From: CALCKU01 sp964607445
Lineage (GTDB): Bacteria > Pseudomonadota > Alphaproteobacteria > Caulobacterales > Maricaulaceae
Assembly (NCBI GenBank): GCA_964607445.1
Contig: CAZSKN010000007.1
Coordinates: 31,259-95,258 of the forward strand
Length of the DNA: 64,000 nt
Direction of reading: 5' to 3'
The notes beneath the pieces were generated by a model. That model saw only the letters and a program-made list of their open reading frames with translations. It was not told the DNA's origin and did no database searches. The position numbers were made by a program, and so were the translations under genes. The first letter of the stretch is position 1. The number at the start of each line of letters is the position of its first letter. Positions 8,727 to 17,303 of this stretch are shown in pieces.

Positions 8727-10424
8727 CTATGTATCGCCTTTTAGGGCGGCGCCTAGAATGTCACCAAGTGAGGCTCCGGCATTAGTCGATCCATATTGTT
8801 CGACCGCTTCTTTTTCTTCGGCAATTTCCAGAGCCTTAATAGACAATGTGTATTGACGCTTGGCTCGATCGGCTTTGACGATACGGGCGTCGACTTTGTC
8901 ACCCACGGCAAAACGTTCTGGACGTTGTTCTGAACGTTCGCGCGAAAGATCAGATTTACGAATAAAGGCTTTGGTTTCTTCGTCGTCCTCACCGAATGTC
9001 ACTTCAATACCGCCGGTATTAACTTCGGAAACGGTACATGTCACCGTTGCGCCGCGATTAGCGCCTGTTGGCGCTGTGTCTTTGCTCAGTTGTTTGATAC
9101 CGAGGCTGATCCGTTCTTTTTCGATATCCACTTCAAGGATTTTGGCTTCAACGGTATCGCCTTTCTTATAGTCTTGTAAGGCGTCTTCTCCGGATTTGTC
9201 CCAAGACAGGTCAGATAAATGCGCCATGCCGTCAATATCACCGTCAAGCCCGATAAATAGACCAAATTCTGTGACAGACCGCACTTCACCATTGATGGTT
9301 GAGCCAATCGGGAATTTCTCGGTAAAGCTATCCCATGGGTTATCCTGACATTGCTTGATACCCAATGATATACGACGCTTTTCTTCGTCAACTTCCAGAA
9401 CCTCGACGTCAACAGCCTGAGATGTGGAGACGATCTTGCCCGGATGGACATTTTTCTTAGTCCAACTCATCTCAGAGACATGGACAAGACCTTCAACGCC
9501 TTCTTCTAATTCGATAAATGCACCGTAATCTGCAATATTGGTGACAGAGCCAGTGTGGCGGGACCCGACAATATATTTGGCGGCAGCGGCTTTCCAAGGA
9601 TCATCTTGTAATTGCTTAATGCCAAGGCTGATACGTTGTGTTTCCGGATTGATCCGTACGATTTTGACTTTCACTGTATCGCCCACAGCCAAGACTTGGC
9701 TTGGGTGCGAAATCCGGCGCCAAGACATATCAGTGACATGTAAAAGACCGTCAATACCGCCAAGGTCAACAAAAGCACCGTAATCCGTGATGTTCTTAAC
9801 AACGCCTTCTCGGGTTTCACCTTCTTGTAACTGACCGACCAATTCGGCGCGTTGTTCCGCGCGGCTCTCTTCAAGAATGGCACGACGGGAGACAACAATA
9901 TTGCCACGAGCGCGGTCCATTTTCAAAATCATGAAGGGTTGTTCTTGGTTCATAAGCGGGCCGACGTCGCGAACTGGACGGATATCAACCTGTGATCCGG
10001 GGAGGAAGGCATTAATGCCGCCAAGATCAACGGTGAATCCCCCTTTAACACGGCCAACAATAGCACCTTGCACGGGTTCTTCTTTTTCGAAGAATTTGGA
10101 CATTTTAATCCAGCTTTCCTCGCGACGCGCTTTGTCGCGTGACAGGACAGCATCGCCCAGAGCATTTTCAATGCGTTCAAGATAAATATCGACATCATCC
10201 CCGACCTTTACCTGTTCATCAGAGCCCGGTGAATAAAACTCGCGTAGCGGGATACGACCCTCTGTTTTAAGGCCGACGTCAATAATGACTGTATCTTTTT
10301 CGATCGCGGTGACGCGACCTGTGATGACAGATCCTTCGGCCATGCTGTTCGTCTCAACGGACGCCTCAAACATGGCGGCAAAATCATCGGTGGTGGGATT
10401 GAGGGTTTCTTGAGCTGCGCTCAT
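8727..10424 (-). CDS. rpsA: 30S ribosomal protein S1
   Basis: 565 residues from the ATG at 10422-10424, which has TTGGAGTCACCCT just upstream; the open frame continues 20 codons further but without a site. S1 binds mRNA to the 30S subunit. Six S1/OB repeats can be counted, beginning about GSVITGRVTAIEKD, EEPVQGAIVGRVKGG, REGVVKNITDYGAFVDLGG, HTGSVTNIADYGAFIELEEG, NGEVRSVTEFGLFIGLDG and ATVTCTVSEVNTGG. Repeats 3 and 4 have the best RNA-binding surfaces (GAF plus GL-H-SEMSW). A strong promoter and a leader of about 145 bases lie upstream, leaving room for autogenous control. Confidence 0.97.
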   Translation of the reverse strand: MSAAQETLNPTTDDFAAMFEASVETNSMAEGSVITGRVTAIEKDTVIIDVGLKTEGRIPLREFYSPGSDEQVKVGDDVDIYLERIENALGDAVLSRDKARREESWIKMSKFFEKEEPVQGAIVGRVKGGFTVDLGGINAFLPGSQVDIRPVRDVGPLMNQEQPFMILKMDRARGNIVVSRRAILEESRAEQRAELVGQLQEGETREGVVKNITDYGAFVDLGGIDGLLHVTDMSWRRISHPSQVLAVGDTVKVKIVRINPETQRISLGIKQLQDDPWKAAAAKYIVGSRHTGSVTNIADYGAFIELEEGVEGLVHVSEMSWTKKNVHPGKIVSTSQAVDVEVLEVDEEKRRISLGIKQCQDNPWDSFTEKFPIGSTINGEVRSVTEFGLFIGLDGDIDGMAHLSDLSWDKSGEDALQDYKKGDTVEAKILEVDIEKERISLGIKQLSKDTAPTGANRGATVTCTVSEVNTGGIEVTFGEDDEETKAFIRKSDLSRERSEQRPERFAVGDKVDARIVKADRAKRQYTLSIKALEIAEEKEAVEQYGSTNAGASLGDILGAALKGDT

Positions 10425-10742
10425 AGGGTGACTCCAAAATATGTTCCGGCCAACAGGTTGTATCCTGCGGTCTGGCCCAGCCAATCCGGGCCTCTAAAAT
10501 GTTCGGTGTGAGTTGATGAGCGCTTATTTTTTGCGCTTTAGTCACTGATTTCACGTCAGCATCGTCGAACGCGCGCTCTATAGACAATCTTTGCAGAAAG
10601 TGCAAGCGATCAATCGCGGAAATCAAATGTGTAAAAACCGATAGTTTTTAAGCCTAGGCACTGGTGGAATGATACAAATCGCTTAAGGTGCTAGCGTGGG
10701 CGTTCATCATGTTTTGGATGTTCTCATTTGAGGAATTTCGCT
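10425..10742. other. Divergent control region of rpsA and a thioesterase gene
   Basis: This 318-base region without genes contains the rpsA promoter and its leader, which can fold at GGCCC-GGATTGGCT-GGGCC (minus strand) before the ribosome-binding site. The right part, 10640-10742, should hold the promoter of the 10743 gene, but I could not pick clear hexamers there. Confidence 0.5.
10577..10605 (-). promoter_or_regulatory. Probable sigma70-type promoter of rpsA
   Basis: On the minus strand TTGCAC (10605-10600) and TATAGA (10582-10577) are separated by exactly 17 bases. Transcription would begin about 145 bases before the rpsA start codon. Confidence 0.7.
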
Positions 10743-11246
10743 ATGGTCGATCAATCAGCTTTAGAACGTCTTTGGGAGATGGCTCCGACATTTACAGAAG
10801 AGACCCCGCTAGCCAAAAAACTGGGTATTAAATTCGTCTCGGTTGATCGCGGACGGGCGGCCATGTCATTGCCCTATAGCAAGCACCTTATCGGGGATCC
10901 GGATACGCGTGTTATTCACGGCGGGGCGGTCACGACCTTGCTAGACCAAGCCTCGGGTCTGGCCGCTATTGCTGGATTTGACGCCCTACAGATTGTTGCA
11001 ACCCTTAATTTAAGTATTGATTACATGCGCGCGGCGACGCCCGGAGAAATGATAATGGCCAAAGCTCATTGCTATAAGGTCACCCGCCATATCGCCTTTG
11101 TTCGCGGTATAGCCTATGATCTCGACGAGGATGACCCGGTGGCTACCAGCCAAGCGACCTTTATGATCGCAGACATGGCCAAAAAGCCAAACCCGGCAAA
11201 TTCCTCGCAAAATCCCGCGTCTTTGCAAGATGTAGAAACCCCATAG
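10743..11246 (+). CDS. PaaI-family hotdog thioesterase (first of a pair)
   Basis: 167 residues from the ATG at 10743, preceded by GAGGAATTTCGCT. Hotdog-fold thioesterases of the PaaI type hydrolyse acyl-CoA, often aryl or medium-chain. The core motif HGGAVTTLLDQASGLAA, with its conserved acidic residue on the long helix, and the strand NLSIDYMRAATPGEMIMAKA are typical. A second, divergent paralogue starts 14 bases downstream, so the two are probably an operon and may form a heteromer or two activities in one pathway. The C-terminal tail (KPNPANSSQNPASLQD) is low-complexity and probably disordered. Confidence 0.88.
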   Translation: MVDQSALERLWEMAPTFTEETPLAKKLGIKFVSVDRGRAAMSLPYSKHLIGDPDTRVIHGGAVTTLLDQASGLAAIAGFDALQIVATLNLSIDYMRAATPGEMIMAKAHCYKVTRHIAFVRGIAYDLDEDDPVATSQATFMIADMAKKPNPANSSQNPASLQDVETP

Positions 11247-11259
11247 ATGATGTATATCC

Positions 11260-11676
11260 ATGAATAAAGATCAGATAAATCAGGCGTTGGCGCGTATGCC
11301 TTTTGCCGAAACGCTCGGTGTAACGCCTTTGATTATGGGCAATGAGTTCACGCTTGTCCTGCCTTATAATCAAAGTAACATCGGAAACCCTGTTTTGCCG
11401 GCTTTGCATGGTGGGGCGATTGGCGGTTTTATGGAAATCACCGCAATAGTGCAACTTATCCTACAAGATACGTTCGCGACGACTCCGAAACCGATTGGCA
11501 TTAATATTGATTATTTACGGCGGGGTAAACCGGTTGAGACATTTGCCCGCGCACAAATATTTAAACGTGGCAAACGCGTTTCCAATGTCCGGGTTCGGGC
11601 ATGGCAGGATGATTATGAAAATCCCATCGCAACCCTTCACGGTCATTTCTTAACCCAAAAGACCGAGGGTGTGTAA
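11260..11676 (+). CDS. PaaI-family hotdog thioesterase (second of a pair)
   Basis: 138 residues. It shares the hotdog layout with the preceding gene: LPALHGGAIGGFMEITAI carries the HGG turn and the active-site helix, and IGINIDYLRRGKPVETFARA is the central strand. The helix has Glu (FMEITA) where the neighbour has Asp (LLDQAS), both acceptable in the fold. It is separated from the first thioesterase by 13 bases. An acyl-CoA substrate is inferred from family only. Confidence 0.87.
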   Translation: MNKDQINQALARMPFAETLGVTPLIMGNEFTLVLPYNQSNIGNPVLPALHGGAIGGFMEITAIVQLILQDTFATTPKPIGINIDYLRRGKPVETFARAQIFKRGKRVSNVRVRAWQDDYENPIATLHGHFLTQKTEGV

Positions 11677-11765
11677 AGTTATCATGCTATATAATTGTGG
11701 TTGAATTAAAATGGGGTCCAACATGACTTTTGCCTTTGACACTCGTCATTGATGATGAGCCTTAA

Positions 11766-13112
11766 ATGTCTGAGACCTCGCATATTTTAAGCCGTAGACA
11801 AGTTTTTTCACAAAGTTGGCCTATTATGTTGGCGAATGCAGCGGCACCGCTTGTAGGCTTGGTCGATACATTTGTGATCGGACGTTTCGCGTCAACATCG
11901 GCTTTAGCCGGGATTGGACTGGGCGCGGTCATATATGGAATTGCATATTGGGGGTTTGGGTTTTTACGCATGAGTACGGCGGGCTTGACCGCTCAGGCCG
12001 ACGGGGCCGGAGATCAAGGCGCCGTGCAGGCGAATCTGGCACGGGCTGTGCCCCTAGGCTTTTTTATTGGTTGCTGTGTGCTTTTAACCCAAGCTTTTTT
12101 GTTATCGGTCGCGTTCCAGATTTACACGGCAAGTGACACAATCGAGGCCTCCGCCGCGACCTATATTTCTGCGCGTCTGTGGGGTTTGCCGGCAACTTTG
12201 TCATCCATTGCCCTCATGGGATGGTTTGTCGGTTTAGGACGGGCAAAGCAGGCTTTACACATGCAAATAATACTCAATCTTGTCAATCTGGTTTTATCGC
12301 CACTCTTTGTGATCTTTATGGGGTGGGGATTATATGGTGTGGGCGTGGCGTCTGCCATTGCAGAATGGGCGGGACTATTGGCCGGGCTTTGGCTGGCGCG
12401 AAACGAAATCTTACGACGTGGAGGCATTCAGAGAAAAGCGCTTCACCGTGCAGCTTTGCTAGACCGTATTGCCTTGTCGAAATTGGGTGTCACGAATGGT
12501 AATATTTTCATTCGTACATTATCGCTCACCGTCGGGTTTAATTTTTTCGGAAATGCCGCCGCAAATCAAGGCGAGGTTTTTCTGGCTGGCAATCATATTT
12601 TGATGCAATTTATAACCATGGTCGCATTGGTTTTGGATGCATTTGCGCACACGGCCGAAGCGGTAACAGGGGCTGCATTTGGTGCGAAAGATCACAGACG
12701 GTTTAACCGGGCCGTCCGCTTGACGACGGAGTTTTCAGCCGTGTTTGCGATTGTGACAGGCGCGGTTATTTTTCTGTTGGGGCCTTATGTGATTAATATC
12801 CTGACCCATGATATTCTGGTGCGTGAAAGCGCGCGTCTTTACTTACCTTATTGCGCGCTCGCGCCGATTGTCGGGTTTGCAGCTTGGCAATTGGACGGTA
12901 TCTTTATAGGTACAACGCAAACGCGGGCCATGCGTGACGCCGGAATTGCGGCCGTTCTGATTTATATAGCTGCGCACTATATGCTAGAGCCGCGTTTTAG
13001 CGGTCACGGTCTATGGGTTGCGTTTTTGATTTACTATATTGCGCGCGCCGTGACACTTATGGTGTTTTACCCGTCGATTACACGCCAATTGCACGACAGA
13101 GTGCGAACATGA
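11766..13112 (+). CDS. MATE-family multidrug/sodium antiporter (DinF-like)
   Basis: 448 residues with about twelve hydrophobic helices in two homologous halves. It opens with QSWPIMLANAAAPLVGLVDT, the hallmark of the DinF branch of MATE exporters, and has GFGFLRMSTAGLTAQADGAG in the first half and AEAVTGAAFGAKDHRRF in the second, where MATE proteins have the E-A-x-G segment. It would export cationic drugs or oxidised metabolites in exchange for Na+ or H+. It lies 89 bases after the thioesterase pair and 15 bases before a GNAT gene, with which it may share a transcript. Confidence 0.9.
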   Translation: MSETSHILSRRQVFSQSWPIMLANAAAPLVGLVDTFVIGRFASTSALAGIGLGAVIYGIAYWGFGFLRMSTAGLTAQADGAGDQGAVQANLARAVPLGFFIGCCVLLTQAFLLSVAFQIYTASDTIEASAATYISARLWGLPATLSSIALMGWFVGLGRAKQALHMQIILNLVNLVLSPLFVIFMGWGLYGVGVASAIAEWAGLLAGLWLARNEILRRGGIQRKALHRAALLDRIALSKLGVTNGNIFIRTLSLTVGFNFFGNAAANQGEVFLAGNHILMQFITMVALVLDAFAHTAEAVTGAAFGAKDHRRFNRAVRLTTEFSAVFAIVTGAVIFLLGPYVINILTHDILVRESARLYLPYCALAPIVGFAAWQLDGIFIGTTQTRAMRDAGIAAVLIYIAAHYMLEPRFSGHGLWVAFLIYYIARAVTLMVFYPSITRQLHDRVRT

Positions 13113-13127
13113 TATGGGTGTAGGGAT

Positions 13128-13586
13128 ATGACCCTTTTCAAACAAAACGAGCTGACCGATTCCCGCGTGCAGGCCTTGTTACGCGTTCATCTGGAAAATG
13201 CTCGGGCTCTAACGCCGCCTGAAAGCACGCATGCATTAGATATCGAGGGGCTTAAGGACCCGGCTGTGACCTTTTGGACATTGTGGCGGGATGATAAGGT
13301 ATTGGGATGCGGAGCCTTGAAAGAACTGAGCGCGCGCCACGGCGAAGTTAAATCTATGCATACATATGAAAAATATCGTGGGCAGGGGTTTGGTGGTATG
13401 ATTTTAACGCATATCCTCAAAACAGCGCGCGAAAGAGGCTATAGCCGTATCAGCCTGGAAACCGGACAACCGCCTGATTATGCATCTGCTCTGGCTTTAT
13501 ATAAGAAATTCGGCTTTACGGACTGTCCGCCCTTTGCCAGTTATCGTGTGGATCCCTTTTCGCGATATATGACGCTGGTTTTATAG
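13128..13586 (+). CDS. GNAT-family N-acetyltransferase
   Basis: 152 residues, one GNAT domain. The acetyl-CoA pyrophosphate loop is YRGQGFGGMIL (about residues 84-94), after the beta4 strand GEVKSMHT; LYKKFGFTDCPPFASY is the conserved C-terminal region. It resembles the YsnE/PhnO-like group whose substrates are small amines or amino acids, but no substrate can be assigned. It starts 15 bases after the MATE gene. Confidence 0.9.
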   Translation: MTLFKQNELTDSRVQALLRVHLENARALTPPESTHALDIEGLKDPAVTFWTLWRDDKVLGCGALKELSARHGEVKSMHTYEKYRGQGFGGMILTHILKTARERGYSRISLETGQPPDYASALALYKKFGFTDCPPFASYRVDPFSRYMTLVL

Positions 13587-13701
13587 CAAAATCTAGACCG
13601 CCGGATGTGAACCCGCGACAAACTGCACACCTCTTCTTCTGTGCCTAATATTGACTTCATGTTAAAGGCCGTTAGGTTGCGCCAACACAAAGGATAAAAA
13701 T

Positions 13702-14082
13702 ATGGCAGGTAAATGGTCTGATAGTCGCCCGATGGCGCCGCATTTGCAAATTTGGCGGTGGCACCCCGCAATGTTAAGCTCTATTTTACACCGAGCCAGT
13801 GCTATAATCTGTTATGTCGGACTGATTAAAGTCGCGCTCGGCATGCTTTTGATTGCCTTGACCGGAAAACTTCCTTTGGAAGGGCTGATCTTTAGCCCTC
13901 TGGGTGTGATAGGTCTGGCGGTATTTGTCTTTGCCTTTGTCTTTTTGGCCTTGGCCCAGCTTCGCCATGCGATCTGGAGCAAGGGGGCGATGATGGAGCC
14001 AGAACTTAATAATAAACTGTCTTACGTCATGATTGGCGTCTCTGTCATAATTGCCGGCTTTATCGCCATTTGTGTTGCATAG
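13702..14082 (+). CDS. sdhC: Succinate dehydrogenase cytochrome b556 subunit (SdhC)
   Basis: 126 residues with three hydrophobic helices. It anchors complex II and helps form the quinone site. The N-terminal SPHLQ-type region (MAPHLQIWRW) and SILHRASA (residues 27-34) match the family, and the LRH pair at 87-89 aligns with the IRH of other SdhC proteins. The residue seven positions before that His, where the haem b ligand normally sits, is Leu82. This suggests an altered or missing haem. It is the first gene of sdhC-sdhD-sdhA. Confidence 0.88.
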   Translation: MAGKWSDSRPMAPHLQIWRWHPAMLSSILHRASAIICYVGLIKVALGMLLIALTGKLPLEGLIFSPLGVIGLAVFVFAFVFLALAQLRHAIWSKGAMMEPELNNKLSYVMIGVSVIIAGFIAICVA

Positions 14083-14088
14083 GAGCGG

Positions 14089-14430
14089 ATGATGGCAAGT
14101 GGAAACGGAACATCACATTATAAACTGCACAGCGTTGTTGGATGGGGGCTCATTATTGGCTTGCCCTTTGCGATAGGTGGCGCGGTTACGGCTATAGGCG
14201 GTCAGACACAGGGCTTTATAGATTGGCTTTCAAACCCGATTGGCGGGCTAGGCTTTCTTGCCTTTTTCACGGCGGCTATCTGGTATTGTAAATTGGAATT
14301 TGACGAAGTGATTATGGATTATTTCGATGGCGGTGTACGAAGTTTCGGCCTTACTGCCAATAAAGTTATCGCGATTTTAAGTTGGCTGGCGCTGACTTAT
14401 GTCGTCATTAAATTCGCATTTTTAGGATAG
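14089..14430 (+). CDS. sdhD: Succinate dehydrogenase membrane anchor subunit (SdhD)
   Basis: 113 residues with three hydrophobic helices, six bases after sdhC, with AGGAGCGG before its start; a second ATG follows immediately and either could be used. SdhD is the second membrane anchor of complex II. The Asp-Tyr pair (D77-Y78), whose Tyr lines the quinone site, is present. The haem-ligand His found eleven residues before that Asp in most SdhD proteins is Tyr66 here, matching the loss seen in SdhC. Overall similarity to SdhD is low, and the call leans on position, length and topology. Confidence 0.82.
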   Translation: MMASGNGTSHYKLHSVVGWGLIIGLPFAIGGAVTAIGGQTQGFIDWLSNPIGGLGFLAFFTAAIWYCKLEFDEVIMDYFDGGVRSFGLTANKVIAILSWLALTYVVIKFAFLG

Positions 14431-14439
14431 ACCCGCTCC

Positions 14440-16236
14440 ATGACAGATAAAAATACCCAATGGATAGACCATACATATGATGTTGTTGTCATCGGCGCTG
14501 GCGGCTCTGGCTTGCGTGCTACGCTCGGCGCGGCTCAAGCGGGACTAAAAACCGCTTGTGTGACTAAGGTTTTCCCGACTCGCTCACATACAGTCGCGGC
14601 CCAAGGCGGTATTGCCGCCTCGCTTGGAAATATGGGGCCAGATGATTGGCGCTGGCATATGTATGACACGGTTAAAGGCTCTGACTGGCTCGGGGATCAA
14701 GACAGTATTGAATATCTGTGCCGCGAAGCCCCTAAAGCCGTTTACGAACTCGAAAATTGGGGTATGCCTTTTTCACGTAATGAAGACGGTAAGATTTATC
14801 AAAGACCTTTTGGCGGCCACACAACGGAAATGGGTGAAGGCCCGCCTGTGCAGCGTACATGTGCGGCCGCAGACCGGACAGGTCATGCCATGTTGCACAC
14901 ATTATACGGACAATCCCTGCGCAATGATGCCGAGTTTTTTATTGAATATTTTGCGCTTGATCTGATTATGGAAGACGGCGTGTGTCGCGGTATAACAGCT
15001 TGGAAACTGGATGATGGAACGATGCACCGTTTCCGGGCCCAGACGGTCATTCTTGCCACGGGGGGGTATGGTCGTGTATTCTTCTCGGCCACATCAGCCC
15101 ATACCTGCACAGGGGACGGCAATGCCATGGTCTTACGCGCCGGTTTACCCTTACAGGATATGGAATTTATTCAGTTCCATCCGACAGGTATTTACGGCGC
15201 AGGGTGTTTGATTACGGAAGGCGCGCGCGGCGAGGGCGGTTATCTGACTAATTCTGAAGGGGAGCGTTTCATGGAACGTTACGCCCCGAGCGTGAAAGAC
15301 CTTGCTCCGCGTGATATGGTCAGCCGGGCTATGGTGATGGAAATTCGCGAAGGTCGCGGCGTAGGTAAGGATAAAGACCATATTTTCCTTCATCTTGATC
15401 ACCTTGACCCGAAAGTCCTTGCGGCGCGCCTGCCGGGTATTTCGGAAACCGCCAAGATATTCTCAGGCGTTGATGTGACGAAGGAACCTATTCCTGTCCT
15501 GCCGACTTGCCACTATAATATGGGCGGTATACAGACTAATTATCACGGCGAAGTTTTAACCAAAAAAGGCAAAAATCCAGACGCTGTTGTCAAAGGTCTT
15601 ATGGCTGTGGGTGAAGCGGCCTGTGTGTCCGTCCACGGGGCGAACCGTTTAGGTTCAAACTCCTTGATTGACCTTGTTGTCTTTGGTCGTGCGGCGGGCC
15701 TGCGCTGCGGGGAAGTTTTAGAACCGAATGCAGAGCAAAAACCGCTTAAAGCTGATGCCGGAGCGGCCTCGCTTGCGCGTCTTGATAAATTCCGCAATGC
15801 GAATGGCCACACAAAAACGGCTGATATTCGGTTGAATTTACAAAAAGCCATGCAAGAGCATTGCGCGGTGTTCAGGACAGAAGAAAGCCTTTCTGAGGGT
15901 GTCAAAAAGGTGACAGCCATCGCCAAGTCAATTGAAAATGTCTCTGTGTCTGACAAAACCATGATCTGGAATACAGACCTTATGGAGACGTTAGAACTGG
16001 ATAATCTAATGTGTCAGGCTATGGTCACCATGTCCTCTGCCGATAATCGTAAGGAAAGTCGCGGGGCCCATGCCCATGAGGATTACCCCGATAGAGATGA
16101 TAAGAAATGGATGAAGCATACTCTGGCTTGGTATAATGCCGATAAAAACACCGTTAAAATCGATTATCGGCCTGTGCATGATTTCACCATGACAGACGGT
16201 ATTGACTATATAAAACCTAAAAAGCGGGTATATTGA
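14440..16236 (+). CDS. sdhA: Succinate dehydrogenase flavoprotein subunit
   Basis: 598 residues, standard length. SdhA oxidises succinate to fumarate and passes electrons through SdhB. The FAD dinucleotide fold VVIGAGGSGLRATLGAA opens the protein. The covalent FAD histidine is H50 in RSHTVAAQGG. The active-site region FHPTGIYGAG, the HxxGGI-type CHYNMGGIQT and the RLGSNSLIDLVVFGRAAG signature are all present. It ends in the usual KPKKRVY. The iron-sulfur subunit gene sdhB does not follow; the next gene is a crotonase. Confidence 0.97.
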   Translation: MTDKNTQWIDHTYDVVVIGAGGSGLRATLGAAQAGLKTACVTKVFPTRSHTVAAQGGIAASLGNMGPDDWRWHMYDTVKGSDWLGDQDSIEYLCREAPKAVYELENWGMPFSRNEDGKIYQRPFGGHTTEMGEGPPVQRTCAAADRTGHAMLHTLYGQSLRNDAEFFIEYFALDLIMEDGVCRGITAWKLDDGTMHRFRAQTVILATGGYGRVFFSATSAHTCTGDGNAMVLRAGLPLQDMEFIQFHPTGIYGAGCLITEGARGEGGYLTNSEGERFMERYAPSVKDLAPRDMVSRAMVMEIREGRGVGKDKDHIFLHLDHLDPKVLAARLPGISETAKIFSGVDVTKEPIPVLPTCHYNMGGIQTNYHGEVLTKKGKNPDAVVKGLMAVGEAACVSVHGANRLGSNSLIDLVVFGRAAGLRCGEVLEPNAEQKPLKADAGAASLARLDKFRNANGHTKTADIRLNLQKAMQEHCAVFRTEESLSEGVKKVTAIAKSIENVSVSDKTMIWNTDLMETLELDNLMCQAMVTMSSADNRKESRGAHAHEDYPDRDDKKWMKHTLAWYNADKNTVKIDYRPVHDFTMTDGIDYIKPKKRVY

Positions 16237-16273
16237 TCTCACAGTAGATTTATGGGGTCACAAGTGTGGGTCT

Positions 16274-16305
16274 GCGGAGCGGGTCATCGGGTCTGCGCTT
16301 TTTTT
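16274..16305 (+). terminator. Possible intrinsic terminator after sdhA
   Basis: An imperfect GC-rich hairpin (GCGGAG / CTGCGC arms) is followed by seven T at 16299-16305. It would close the sdhCDA transcript. The stem has one mismatch. Confidence 0.45.
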
Positions 16306-16370
16306 GATATGTTTATACACTGTAGGCCCAATATATGACTAGCTGTAATCAAGAGAGTTAAAGGAGAGCC

Positions 16371-17210
16371 ATGTCTATTTTTCTAAACACTGTAGATGCG
16401 GAAAATCCCGGTGTGCGTATTGTAACAATGAACCGCCCAGACTCTATGAACAGCTTTAATTTGGGCCTGTTTGTAGAGATGAGAAAAACCTTTGCTGAAT
16501 TGGCAAATGACCCCTCTGTCAGGGCGATTGTATTGACAGGGACGGGACGGGCCTTTTGTGCGGGAGCCGATATATCTGACGGATTTTCCCTATCTGACTC
16601 TGATTATCAGGCCGAATATGTTGACGGTGTGGCACGCGATACGGGCGGCATGTTGAACCTGGCCATTTTTGAAATGGATGTTCCGGTGATTGCGGCGATT
16701 AACGGCTCTGCTGTGGGTATCGGACTGACCATGACTTTGCCTTGCGATATACGTATCGCGGCGCGAAAGGCGAAATATGCCTTCCCCTTTGTCAGGCGCG
16801 GCATTGTGTTTGACGGCGGGGCGAGTTGGTTTTTACCCCGGCTTGTTGGGTTTTCTAAGGCCTATGAATGGAGCTTGAAGGGTAACTTTATTGACCCCGA
16901 AGACGGGCTGCGGGCCGGTTTGTTTTCAGAATTGCATGATAATGAAGATGTCTTGCCGCGCGCCCTTGAGATGGCACGTGATCTGGCCCAGAATTGTTCT
17001 CCAAGCTCTGCTGCGAATATGAAACGCTTGCTGCGCCGGTCTATGCTTGGAAACGGTATAATGAACGCTGTCCCTTTTGCCCTGCATATGCAGGAAAGCG
17101 AGATGCTGGAAAACGCCTTCACATCCGAGGATTGCAAGGAAGGGGTACAAGCGTTTTTGGAAAAACGTGCGCCTGTATTTAAAGACCGAAAATTGGATAA
17201 AACACCGTAA
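16371..17210 (+). CDS. Enoyl-CoA hydratase/isomerase family protein
   Basis: 279 residues, crotonase fold, preceded by AAAGGAGAGCC. The first oxyanion-hole segment is GRAFCAGADISDGF (about 59-72). The second is AAINGSAVGIGLTMTLPCDI (about 105-124). In the helix where hydratases carry the catalytic Glu, FVRRGIVFDGGASWFLPRLV has the arrangement seen in many 2-enoyl-CoA hydratases (PaaG/EchA type), but which acidic residue acts is uncertain. It would act in fatty-acid or aromatic degradation. It stands alone between sdhA and gshA. Confidence 0.88.
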   Translation: MSIFLNTVDAENPGVRIVTMNRPDSMNSFNLGLFVEMRKTFAELANDPSVRAIVLTGTGRAFCAGADISDGFSLSDSDYQAEYVDGVARDTGGMLNLAIFEMDVPVIAAINGSAVGIGLTMTLPCDIRIAARKAKYAFPFVRRGIVFDGGASWFLPRLVGFSKAYEWSLKGNFIDPEDGLRAGLFSELHDNEDVLPRALEMARDLAQNCSPSSAANMKRLLRRSMLGNGIMNAVPFALHMQESEMLENAFTSEDCKEGVQAFLEKRAPVFKDRKLDKTP

Positions 17211-17303
17211 GCTGTAGGCGGCTGTACAGTGACATGCAAATCTGAAGTTTAGCTATTTTACAAATCCGCTTGCGAGCGTGTAGGGCAAGGCGTAAGGGAG
17301 ATT

